61,379 bases of DNA. It comes from Saccharibacillus sp. O23 (GTDB lineage Bacteria > Bacillota > Bacilli > Paenibacillales > Paenibacillaceae). Position 1 is the stretch's first letter. Each line of letters starts with the position of its first letter. The notes beneath the pieces are model-generated. The model worked only from the letters and a program-made list of their open reading frames with translations. It was not told the origin of the DNA and searched no databases. This document shows positions 18,012 through 25,293 of this stretch, in pieces. Made by a program: the position numbers and the translations under genes. Location: contig NZ_NJDE01000028.1 of the NCBI RefSeq assembly GCF_002205895.1, positions 1 through 61,379 on the forward strand, in the 5' to 3' direction.

Positions 18012-19358
18012 ATGAGCAAATTTATCGTCCGCGGCGGCAAACGATTGACCGGAACCGTCAAAGTTAGCGGTGCCAAGAATTCGGTGCTTCCTATCATCGC
18101 TGCCAGTCTTTTAGCACAAGAAGGAGAAAGCGTCATTTCCGACGCGCCTCCTCTTGATGACGTCATGACCATCAACAAAGTTTTGGAATCGTTGGGAGCA
18201 GGCATTACATACCGGGATGAAGTCATCCGTGTAAATGCGCAAAACCTGACTTCATCCGAAGCGCCATACGAGTGGGTAAGCAAGATGCGTGCCTCTTTCC
18301 TCGTAATGGGGCCTCTCCTTGCGCGCCTTGGCTCTACCCGCATCTCCATGCCGGGCGGCTGCGCGATCGGCACTCGTCCGATCGATCAGCATCTCAAAGG
18401 CTTCGAAGCGATGGGCGCCAAGGTTACGCTGGGCGAAGGCTATGTCGAAGCGAAAAGCGACGGCAGACTCCGCGGAGCCAAAATCTATCTGGATTTTGCC
18501 AGCGTAGGCGCGACGGAAAACATCATGATGGCCGCAACGATGGCAGTCGGAACGACAACCATCGAAAACGCGGCCAAAGAACCGGAAATCGTGGACCTCG
18601 CCAACTATCTGAATGCGATGGGCGCGGTGGTTCGCGGCGCAGGTACGGACACGATCCGTATCGAAGGCGTCGAGAAGCTCGTCGGAGCTCCTCACACGGT
18701 CATTCCTGACCGGATCGAAGCGGGTACCTACATGGTTGCCGCGGCGATCACGGGCGGAGACGTTTACGTCGAAGGCGCGATCGCCGACCACCTCGGTCCG
18801 GTAATCGCCAAGATGGAAGAGATGGGCGTCACGGTTATGCCGGACGAGAACGGGGTTCGCGTCGTGGCCGACAAGCCGCTGCGCGCCGTGGACATCAAGA
18901 CGCTTCCGTATCCGGGCTTCCCGACGGACATGCAGTCTCAGATGATGGCTCTGCTTCTTAGCGCGACCGGAACGAGCGTCGTGACGGAAACGGTGTTCGA
19001 GAACCGTTTCATGCACGTCGATCAGTTCCGCTTGATGAACGCCGAGATCAAAGTCGAAGGACGTTCTTCGTTCGTCAGCGGCGATACGAAGTTCGTAGGC
19101 GCCAAAGTGACGGCAACCGATCTGCGTGCAGGCGCTGCTTTGATCTGCGCGGGACTCGTGGCCGAAGGCACGACGGAAGTCGGCGGCACGCACCATATCG
19201 ATCGCGGCTACGTCAATCTGACGGAGAAGCTGGTCGGTCTGGGAGCGGACATCTGGCGCGTTTCCGTGCCGGAGAAGTCGGAAGAAACTGCCGCGGTCAA
19301 AGAAACGTCGACGCGCGCGGAAGCTCCGATCTTCAACGTTCAGCCGACATGGGCCTAA
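18012..19358 (+). CDS. murA: UDP-N-acetylglucosamine 1-carboxyvinyltransferase
   Basis: MurA carries out the first committed step of peptidoglycan synthesis, moving enolpyruvate from PEP to UDP-GlcNAc in the cytoplasm. It is the fosfomycin target. The active-site Cys117 is present ([16 protein letters not shown]), so it should be fosfomycin-sensitive. The N-terminal [18 protein letters not shown] and [16 protein letters not shown] segments are typical. Its 448 residues are slightly longer than usual because of a Glu/Thr/Ala-rich C-terminal tail after about residue 420. The ATG at 18012 follows GGAGGGAAT. The gene order DUF1146-murA is conserved in Bacillales. A terminator follows. Confidence 0.98.
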   Translation: MSKFIVRGGKRLTGTVKVSGAKNSVLPIIAASLLAQEGESVISDAPPLDDVMTINKVLESLGAGITYRDEVIRVNAQNLTSSEAPYEWVSKMRASFLVMGPLLARLGSTRISMPGGCAIGTRPIDQHLKGFEAMGAKVTLGEGYVEAKSDGRLRGAKIYLDFASVGATENIMMAATMAVGTTTIENAAKEPEIVDLANYLNAMGAVVRGAGTDTIRIEGVEKLVGAPHTVIPDRIEAGTYMVAAAITGGDVYVEGAIADHLGPVIAKMEEMGVTVMPDENGVRVVADKPLRAVDIKTLPYPGFPTDMQSQMMALLLSATGTSVVTETVFENRFMHVDQFRLMNAEIKVEGRSSFVSGDTKFVGAKVTATDLRAGAALICAGLVAEGTTEVGGTHHIDRGYVNLTEKLVGLGADIWRVSVPEKSEETAAVKETSTRAEAPIFNVQPTWA

Positions 19359-19386
19359 GCTTGGGTCCTTGTTCATAAGGTTTGCG

Positions 19387-19416
19387 AATCCAAGTTCGAA
19401 AGAACTTGGATTTTTT
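19387..19416 (+). terminator. Intrinsic terminator after murA
   Basis: AATCCAAGTTC pairs perfectly with GAACTTGGATT around a GAAA loop, ending in TTTTTT. Confidence 0.93.
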
Positions 19417-19449
19417 GCGTTTTTAACCTTCTTTTCCGAGGAATTCCCG

Positions 19450-19479
19450 TTGAAGAGAGACCCTTAAATATGCTATGTT
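19450..19479 (+). promoter_or_regulatory. Sigma-A promoter of mbl
   Basis: TTGAAG (19450-19455), an 18-base spacer and TATGTT (19474-19479) with an extended TGC before the -10. Confidence 0.6.
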
Positions 19480-19564
19480 AAAAGCTGGTAGTTTGCAGGC
19501 GACGGGCGGACGCGCGTAGTCATGAAAGCCGAATAAACAAGGATGCTGGAGGCCGCGAATATAC

Positions 19565-20563
19565 ATGTTGAGCAAGGATATCGGGATCGACCTGGGCACG
19601 GCGAACGTGCTGATTTATGTGAAGGGTAAGGGAGTCGTTATCGACGAGCCATCGGTTGTAGCAGTAGAAAGAGAATCGAAGCGAGTGCTCGCCGTGGGCG
19701 AAGAAGCGCGCCGCATGGTCGGACGCACGCCCGGCAACATCGAAGTGGTGCGACCGCTGCGCGACGGCGTCATCGCCGATTTCGAGATTACGGAAGCGAT
19801 GCTGCGCTACTTTATCAATAAAGTCGGAGGCCGGAATTGGTACAGCAATCCGCGGATTCTGATCTGCGCGCCGACCAACATCACGTCAGTCGAACAGAAG
19901 GCGATCCGCGAAGCGGCCCAGCGTACCGGAGCGAAAGACGTATATCTGGAAGAAGAACCTAAAGCGGCCGCGATCGGCGCGGGCATGGACATCTACCAGC
20001 CGAGCGGCAACATGGTCGTCGATATCGGCGGCGGCACGACCGACGTGGCCGTACTGTCGATGGGCGATATCGTCACCTCTTCCTCGATCAAGGTGGCGGG
20101 CGACACGTTCGACGAATCCATTATCCGCTATATCAAAAATAAATATAAACTGCTGATCGGCGAACGTACGGCGGAAGATCTGAAGATCAATATCGCCTCG
20201 GTGCATCCGGACGGCCGCCATGCGGAAGTCGATATTCGCGGACGCGATATGGTGAGCGGCCTGCCGCGCACGATCTCCGTGACTTCGGCCGAAGTCAAAG
20301 AAGCGCTGGACGAGTCGGTCGCGTTGATCGTTAGCGCCGCGAAGTCGGTGCTGGAGCGTACCCCGCCGGAACTGTCGGCGGACATCATCGACCGCGGCGT
20401 CGTGCTGACGGGCGGAGGCGCTCTGCTGCACGGTCTCGACGACCTGCTGGCGCAGGAACTCAAAGTGCCGGTATGGACGGCGGAAGATCCGATGCACTGC
20501 GTCGTCAAGGGCACGCAGAAGATGCTGGATCACCTCGATCAGACGGCGAAGAAAAAATTCTGA
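19565..20563 (+). CDS. mbl: Rod-shape-determining protein Mbl (MreB family)
   Basis: A bacterial actin homologue that guides lateral wall synthesis under the membrane. The 332 residues carry the phosphate-1 loop GIDLGTANVLIY (7-18), the phosphate-2 loop DIGGGTTDVAV (from Asp153) and the C-terminal adenosine segment GVVLTGGGALLHGLD. I call it Mbl rather than MreB because it precedes flhO and flhP, the position of mbl in B. subtilis. The ATG at 19565 follows GCTGGAGG. In B. subtilis spoIIID sits directly upstream, and spoIID and spoIIQ follow murA; none of these is here. Confidence 0.95.
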   Translation: MLSKDIGIDLGTANVLIYVKGKGVVIDEPSVVAVERESKRVLAVGEEARRMVGRTPGNIEVVRPLRDGVIADFEITEAMLRYFINKVGGRNWYSNPRILICAPTNITSVEQKAIREAAQRTGAKDVYLEEEPKAAAIGAGMDIYQPSGNMVVDIGGGTTDVAVLSMGDIVTSSSIKVAGDTFDESIIRYIKNKYKLLIGERTAEDLKINIASVHPDGRHAEVDIRGRDMVSGLPRTISVTSAEVKEALDESVALIVSAAKSVLERTPPELSADIIDRGVVLTGGGALLHGLDDLLAQELKVPVWTAEDPMHCVVKGTQKMLDHLDQTAKKKF

Positions 20564-20581
20564 TTTTCCTCTAAAAAGTTC

Positions 20582-20608
20582 TTAATAATTTTTCCGAACT
20601 GCCGATAT
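20582..20608 (+). promoter_or_regulatory. Sigma-D (FliA-type) promoter of flhO-flhP
   Basis: TTAA (20582-20585), 15 bases, then GCCGATAT (20601-20608), a perfect sigma-D -10. The -10 runs into the palindrome GATATATATATC (20604-20615), which recurs at two flagellin promoters. Confidence 0.85.
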
Positions 20609-20739
20609 ATATATCACAAGGCCGAGGGGTTTTTTATAAAAAGGACCCGATCGGCCGCATGGACACGGACAACGACAGCCGGGCTGTTACACCGAGAGCA
20701 CAAACCGCATCCGCGATATCGGAAAGGGGAAAACACCGA

Positions 20740-21618
20740 ATGCTGAGAGGATTATATACGGCGACCGCAGGCATGATGACCCAACAGCGCAGACACGACA
20801 CGGTCACGCAGAACATCGCCAACTTGAACACGACGGGGTACAAACAAGTCGAGAGCGTGGCACGTTCTTTTCCGGAAGTGATGATCGGGCTTCAAGGCGG
20901 CGATCAAGGACAAGACAATCGTCAGGTCGGCAAGTTGAACACGGGCGTATTCGCGGAAGAAAGCATCGCGATGATGGTGCAGGGCGACGTGACGGAGAGC
21001 GGTTCTTCGGACGATCTCGCGCTGGTCTCCGATCTTCAGGTCGCGAATCCGCAAGGCGGCAACTTGGTCTTCGACGCTTCGGGCAAATCCGTGCAGGCGA
21101 ACGGGACGGTCGTGTATAAGCCTCAAGCTTTCTTCAACGTGCAGAACGCGGAAGGCGGCGTAAGCTACACGCGCGACGGCGATATGCATCTGACGGCCGA
21201 CGGCGTTCTCGTGACTTCGACGAATCAGACGGTACTCGGCCAGAACGGCCAGCCGATCCGTTTGACCGGCTCCATGGACGATTATTGGGTACGGGAGAAC
21301 GGCACGATCTTCGAAAAGGCGACAGGCGCGGCTTCCGGACGGATCGGCATTACGGTAGCGGAGAAGCCGGACGGCTTGACCCGCGACGGCGAAGGATTGT
21401 TCGCCGAGAAGACGCAGGGCGTCGCTTCGCTGCGAGCCGCGACGAACAACGACCGGATCGAAGTAAGACAAGGCTATCTGGAACGCTCCACGGTCGACCC
21501 GGCGCAATCCATGGTCGATCTGACGGCGGCGCTGCGCGCGTATGAGGCCAACCAGAAAGTCGTGCAGTTCTACGACAAGAGCTTGGACAAGGCCGTTAAC
21601 GAAGTCGGAAGAGTCTAA
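20740..21618 (+). CDS. flhO: Flagellar hook-basal body rod protein FlhO (FlgF/FlgG type)
   Basis: A secreted rod component of the flagellar basal body, 292 residues. The N-terminal flagellar-rod motif NIANLNTTGYKQ is at about residues 26-37, and the C-terminal coiled coil with MVDLTAALRAYEANQKVVQFYD matches the FlgE/FlgG C-terminal domain. I chose the ATG at 20740 after GGAAAGGGG; the frame is open further upstream but lacks family similarity. With flhP it forms a two-gene unit behind a sigma-D promoter, separate from the main fla/che operon, as in B. subtilis. Confidence 0.94.
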   Translation: MLRGLYTATAGMMTQQRRHDTVTQNIANLNTTGYKQVESVARSFPEVMIGLQGGDQGQDNRQVGKLNTGVFAEESIAMMVQGDVTESGSSDDLALVSDLQVANPQGGNLVFDASGKSVQANGTVVYKPQAFFNVQNAEGGVSYTRDGDMHLTADGVLVTSTNQTVLGQNGQPIRLTGSMDDYWVRENGTIFEKATGAASGRIGITVAEKPDGLTRDGEGLFAEKTQGVASLRAATNNDRIEVRQGYLERSTVDPAQSMVDLTAALRAYEANQKVVQFYDKSLDKAVNEVGRV

Positions 21619-21634
21619 TTAAGGAGGCCCATTC

Positions 21635-22441
21635 ATGAATAACTCGATGATCAGCGCTTCGGTGACCTTGAATAACCTCCAGCGCAAACTCGATCTGATT
21701 TCGGATAACATCGCCAACGCGGATACGGTCGGTTACAAAGCCAAGCAAGGCAGCTTCGAAGATACGCTCACGCGCGTGCAGCAGCAGGACAAAGCTTTTC
21801 AATTGGGCGGCCGCCGTACGGATGCGGGATTTAACATGGGCTTCGGCGCGCGTATGGGCGAAGTGACCGTCGATCTGACGCAGGGTCCGCTCAAAGAAAC
21901 GGGAAGCGACTCGGATATCGCGATCGAAGGCAACGCGCTGTTCGAGATTCAAGCGAACGGCCAGAAAGCTTGGACGCGCGAAGGCGGTTTCCAATTGGCG
22001 CCTTACGGAGCGGACGCGCGGAACATGTATCTGCTGACCAATCAGGGACATCCGGTGATGGGAACGAACGGTCAGCCGATTCGGATTCCGGTGAACACCA
22101 AGATGCAGGTGGACAGCGACGGCCGCGTATACGCGCAGGGCATAAACGGAAAAAGTACATTGGCCGGACAGCTCTCGCTCGCCCGCGTTCAGCACTCCGA
22201 AGGTCTGACGCAGGTGGACGGCAACGTGTTCCAACTGGCTGCCGGGGCTAACGAAGCGGACGTTTTGACGAATCGCGGCGTTACGGCGCAGGTTCGCCAA
22301 CGGTACCTCGAACAGTCGAACGTCGACATGACCAGCCAGATGACGGATATGCTGCAAGCGCAGCGCGCTTATCAGTTGGCCGCGAAGGCGCTGACGTCCA
22401 GCGACACGATGGCGGGGATCGCCAACAGCATCCGTCAATAA
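21635..22441 (+). CDS. flhP: Flagellar hook-basal body rod protein FlhP (FlgG type)
   Basis: A 268-residue distal rod protein, paralogous to FlhO. It has the N-terminal rod motif DNIANADTVGYKAKQ at about residues 23-37 and the C-terminal QSNVDMTSQMTDMLQAQRAY helix typical of FlgG. The ATG at 21635 follows AAGGAGG, 16 bases after flhO ends, so the two are co-transcribed. A terminator-like hairpin follows at 22497. Confidence 0.94.
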   Translation: MNNSMISASVTLNNLQRKLDLISDNIANADTVGYKAKQGSFEDTLTRVQQQDKAFQLGGRRTDAGFNMGFGARMGEVTVDLTQGPLKETGSDSDIAIEGNALFEIQANGQKAWTREGGFQLAPYGADARNMYLLTNQGHPVMGTNGQPIRIPVNTKMQVDSDGRVYAQGINGKSTLAGQLSLARVQHSEGLTQVDGNVFQLAAGANEADVLTNRGVTAQVRQRYLEQSNVDMTSQMTDMLQAQRAYQLAAKALTSSDTMAGIANSIRQ

Positions 22442-22496
22442 CGGAACATCCAGAGGCTCGCCGGCTCGGCGATTCCATAAGCGATACATCGAAAAG

Positions 22497-22535
22497 GTCC
22501 GAAGCTCCGGCGATTTGTCCGGGGCTTCGGACTTT
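22497..22535 (+). terminator. Probable terminator after flhP
   Basis: GTCCGAAGC pairs with GCTTCGGAC with inner CCGG/CCGG pairing. Only a short T run follows, so termination may be partial. Confidence 0.55.
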
Positions 22536-22554
22536 GCGGCAAGGAGGTTTGCAA

Positions 22555-22773
22555 GTGGAAAAAGTCATGGACGAGCAGGACAAGACTCCGAAACGCCGCA
22601 AAAAAACGTTCGGGAGAAGGCTGCTGCGGTTTGTTCTTTTTTTGCTCTTTTTCGCGGTATGCTTGGCGGGAGGTTTGGTCTTCGGCTACGTATACGTCGG
22701 CAAGCAGGAGCTTGAGGAAGCGTTCAAACCGGAGACGTGGAAACATGTCTTCGATCTGGTTTTCGCGCCTTGA
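22555..22773 (+). CDS. EpuA-like small membrane protein (often labelled RNA polymerase subunit beta)
   Basis: A 72-residue protein: a lysine/arginine-rich cytoplasmic N-terminus, one membrane helix (about residues 24-45) and an outside tail ending FKPETWKHVFDLVF. That tail and topology match the EpuA family. Database entries for the family often read DNA-directed RNA polymerase subunit beta, which seems to be a naming error. The true function is unknown. The GTG at 22555 follows AAGGAGG. It sits alone between flhP and fabZ with a terminator after it. Confidence 0.75.
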   Translation: MEKVMDEQDKTPKRRKKTFGRRLLRFVLFLLFFAVCLAGGLVFGYVYVGKQELEEAFKPETWKHVFDLVFAP

Positions 22774-22808
22774 GCGGATTTGCATAAATTTTGCATGAAC
22801 GTGCGCAG

Positions 22809-22850
22809 AGAGCCGTTTCCGGTACTGGATCATCCGGGGACGGCTCTTTT
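22809..22850 (+). terminator. Intrinsic terminator after the EpuA-like gene
   Basis: AGAGCCGT (22809-22816) pairs with ACGGCTCT (22840-22847) with inner CCGG/CCGG pairing, then TTTT. Confidence 0.75.
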
Positions 22851-22893
22851 GCTGCGGTGCTTTTCCGCGATTTCTTTTTGCTGCGGGAAACTG

Positions 22894-22899
22894 TATAAT
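22894..22899 (+). promoter_or_regulatory. -10 element of the fabZ promoter
   Basis: Perfect TATAAT; the upstream hexamer TTTCTT at 17 bases is weak. Confidence 0.5.
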
Positions 22900-22934
22900 G
22901 ATGGAGGAAATTGCCGAAGGGAGTTTTGCTCGTG

Positions 22935-23366
22935 ATGTTGGATTCGCAGCAGATTCAAGAAATTATTCCTCACCGTCCGCCCTTCTTGCTGGTGGACCGT
23001 ATTCTTGAGGTCGAGCCGGGCAAGAAAGCCGTCGGCATCAAGAACGTAACCGTTAACGAACCTTTCTTTGTCGGACATTTTCCGGGTTATCCGGTAATGC
23101 CGGGGGTATTAATAGTTGAAGCGTTGGCTCAGGTAGGCAGCGTGGCGATGATGATCGTCGAAGAGAACCGAGGCAAACTCGGCTTTTTCGCGGGCATCGA
23201 CGGGTTCCGTTTCCGCGGACAAGTCAAGCCGGGCGATACGCTGCATCTGGAAGTCGAAATGACGCGCTTCAAAGGTAAGATCGGCAAAGGGCATGCCGTA
23301 GCGAAAGTCGACGGAAACGTCGTCGCCGAAGGCGATATGATGTTTGCGCTCGCCGACCGCGAATAG
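22935..23366 (+). CDS. fabZ: 3-hydroxyacyl-ACP dehydratase FabZ
   Basis: FabZ removes water from 3-hydroxyacyl-ACP in type II fatty acid synthesis. The 143-residue hotdog-fold protein has catalytic His48 in [11 protein letters not shown] and Glu62 in LIVEALAQ. The N-terminus [22 protein letters not shown] matches the family. The ATG at 22935 gives the usual length; an in-frame GTG at 22932 is closer to the AAGGGAG site and could be the true start. It is followed 45 bases later by the phosphohexomutase gene. Confidence 0.96.
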   Translation: MLDSQQIQEIIPHRPPFLLVDRILEVEPGKKAVGIKNVTVNEPFFVGHFPGYPVMPGVLIVEALAQVGSVAMMIVEENRGKLGFFAGIDGFRFRGQVKPGDTLHLEVEMTRFKGKIGKGHAVAKVDGNVVAEGDMMFALADRE

Positions 23367-23411
23367 GCCCCTTTTCAACCCCAACAATCCGGACAGGGAG
23401 GCATATCAAAC

Positions 23412-25127
23412 ATGAGTCTGAACGAAAAAACCGCCGCGGTCGTCAATCAGTGGCTGGAAGACCCGAGCATCGACGAAGAGACCAAACAGGAACTGCGCGC
23501 GCTCGAATCGCAGCCTGACGAACTGGAAGACCGTTTCTATCGGGAGCTGGAATTCGGCACGGGCGGTCTGCGCGGCGTCATCGGCGCGGGCAGCAACCGG
23601 ATGAACCGTTACACGGTAGGCAAAGCTACGCAGGGATTGGCGCAGTACATATTGGAAACGGCCGAAGGCAAAGAAGGCAAGCCTTCCGTCATTATCGCGC
23701 ACGACTCGCGTCATTTCTCGCCGGAGTTCTCGCTCGAAGCGGCGCTGGTTCTGGCGGCTAACGGAATCGTGGCGAAGCTGTATCCGTCGCTGCGTACGAC
23801 GCCGCAGCTGTCGTTCTCGGTTCGCCATCTGCAAGCGGACGGCGGCATCATGGTAACGGCCAGCCACAACCCGCCGGAATACAACGGCTACAAAGTCTAC
23901 AACCACGAAGGCGGCCAACTTGTTCCGCATGAAGCCGAGCGCGTCATCAGTCTCGTACAGGGCGTGCAGTCGTTCTCCGAGATCAAACGGATCACCCGCG
24001 AAGAAGCCGAAGCTCAAGGACTGCTGGTCTGGCTGGGCGACGCCGAAGACGAAGCGTTCATCGAGACGGTCGCGAGCCTCTCGCTGAGCCGCGAACAGCT
24101 TGCCGCCGGCAAAGGCGACGATCTGCAGATCGTGTTCACGCCGCTGCACGGTACGGGCAACCTGCCGGTACGCCGCGTGCTGGAGCGCATCGGCTTCAAG
24201 AACGTGACCGTGGTTCCGGAACAAGAACAGCCGGACGGCGATTTCTCGACCGTCAAGTCGCCGAACCCGGAAGAGCGCGAAGCGTTCACGTTGGCGATGA
24301 AGCTCGGCGAAGAGCTGAACGCGGACATTCTGATCGGCACCGACCCGGACTGCGACCGCATGGGCGCGGTCGTGCGCAACAAAGAAGGACAGTACGTCGT
24401 TCTGAGCGGCAACCAATCGGGCGCGATCATGGTCGATTACGTGCTGGGCCGCATGAAGGAAGCGGGTACGCTGCCGGAGAACGGCGCGGTCATCAAGACG
24501 ATCGTGACGAGCGAGATGGGCGCGGTCATCGCCCGCCATTACGGCGCGGAAGTGCTGAACACGCTGACCGGCTTCAAGTACATCGGCGAGAAGATGACGC
24601 AGTTCGAACAGACGGGCGAGCATACTTTCTTGTTCGGCTACGAAGAAAGCTACGGTTATCTGGCCGGCAGCTACGCGCGCGACAAAGACGCCGTGCTGGC
24701 TTCCATGCTGATCGCCGAAGCGGCCGCTTACTACAAAACGCAGGGCAAGACGCTGTACGAAGTGCTCGAAGGCCTGTACGCGAAATTCGGCACGTTCCTC
24801 GAACGTCTGGAATCGCGCACGATGAAAGGCAAAGACGGCTTGGCCAAGATCCAATCGATCATGGCCGACTGGCGCGACAACCCGCCGACCGAAGTGGCCG
24901 GCGTCAAAGTCGTGCAGACGCTCGATTACGCGCAGGGCATCGACGGCCTGCCGTCGGAGAACGTGCTGAAGTACATCTTGGAAGACGATTCTTGGTTCGT
25001 GCTTCGCCCTTCGGGCACCGAGCCGAAGATCAAAGTTTACTTCGCGGTGCGCGGCGATTCGCTGCCGGCGGCCGAAGAAGCGGTGCAGCGCTTGGTAGCG
25101 GCTGTGACCGAGCGGGTAGACGCTTAA
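23412..25127 (+). CDS. pgcA: Phosphoglucomutase / phosphohexomutase
   Basis: A cytoplasmic alpha-D-phosphohexomutase that interconverts glucose-6-phosphate and glucose-1-phosphate, feeding UDP-glucose, wall polymer and glycolipid synthesis. Of its 571 residues, the phosphoserine loop is TASHNPPEYNGYK with Ser151, the metal loop is DPDCDR (Asp311-Asp315), the sugar loop is GYEESYGYL and the phosphate loop is RPSGTEPKIKVY. The length matches B. subtilis PgcA rather than GlmM. The ATG at 23412 follows CAGGGAGG. Confidence 0.93.
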   Translation: MSLNEKTAAVVNQWLEDPSIDEETKQELRALESQPDELEDRFYRELEFGTGGLRGVIGAGSNRMNRYTVGKATQGLAQYILETAEGKEGKPSVIIAHDSRHFSPEFSLEAALVLAANGIVAKLYPSLRTTPQLSFSVRHLQADGGIMVTASHNPPEYNGYKVYNHEGGQLVPHEAERVISLVQGVQSFSEIKRITREEAEAQGLLVWLGDAEDEAFIETVASLSLSREQLAAGKGDDLQIVFTPLHGTGNLPVRRVLERIGFKNVTVVPEQEQPDGDFSTVKSPNPEEREAFTLAMKLGEELNADILIGTDPDCDRMGAVVRNKEGQYVVLSGNQSGAIMVDYVLGRMKEAGTLPENGAVIKTIVTSEMGAVIARHYGAEVLNTLTGFKYIGEKMTQFEQTGEHTFLFGYEESYGYLAGSYARDKDAVLASMLIAEAAAYYKTQGKTLYEVLEGLYAKFGTFLERLESRTMKGKDGLAKIQSIMADWRDNPPTEVAGVKVVQTLDYAQGIDGLPSENVLKYILEDDSWFVLRPSGTEPKIKVYFAVRGDSLPAAEEAVQRLVAAVTERVDA

Positions 25128-25165
25128 TCCGTCCGCCTTTACAGTCTCCAGAAGGTCCCGACGAT

Positions 25166-25210
25166 GCCTCTTGCCGGAGGGCGCCCAGAGGGTGCGCTCC
25201 GACAGGAGGC
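25166..25210 (+). promoter_or_regulatory. Long stem-loop in the leader of the DUF5693 gene
   Basis: A 14-base arm starting GCCTCTTG (25166-25179) pairs with one ending CAGGAGGC (25197-25210), with one G-T pair and one mismatch, and GCGCC/GGTGC pair inside. No T run follows. I recognise no known riboswitch class. Confidence 0.55.
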
Positions 25211-25255
25211 GTCTGATTTAGTGAGCAGCACGAACGAACATCAATCGAACAACAA

Positions 25256-25277
25256 TGCCGGAAGATTGCTTCCGGCA
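25256..25277 (+). promoter_or_regulatory. Hairpin abutting the ribosome site of the DUF5693 gene
   Basis: TGCCGGAAG (25256-25264) pairs perfectly with CTTCCGGCA (25269-25277). The next bases are the AGGAGG ribosome site, so the stem may affect translation. Confidence 0.6.
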
Positions 25278-25293
25278 AGGAGGTATACCGAAC

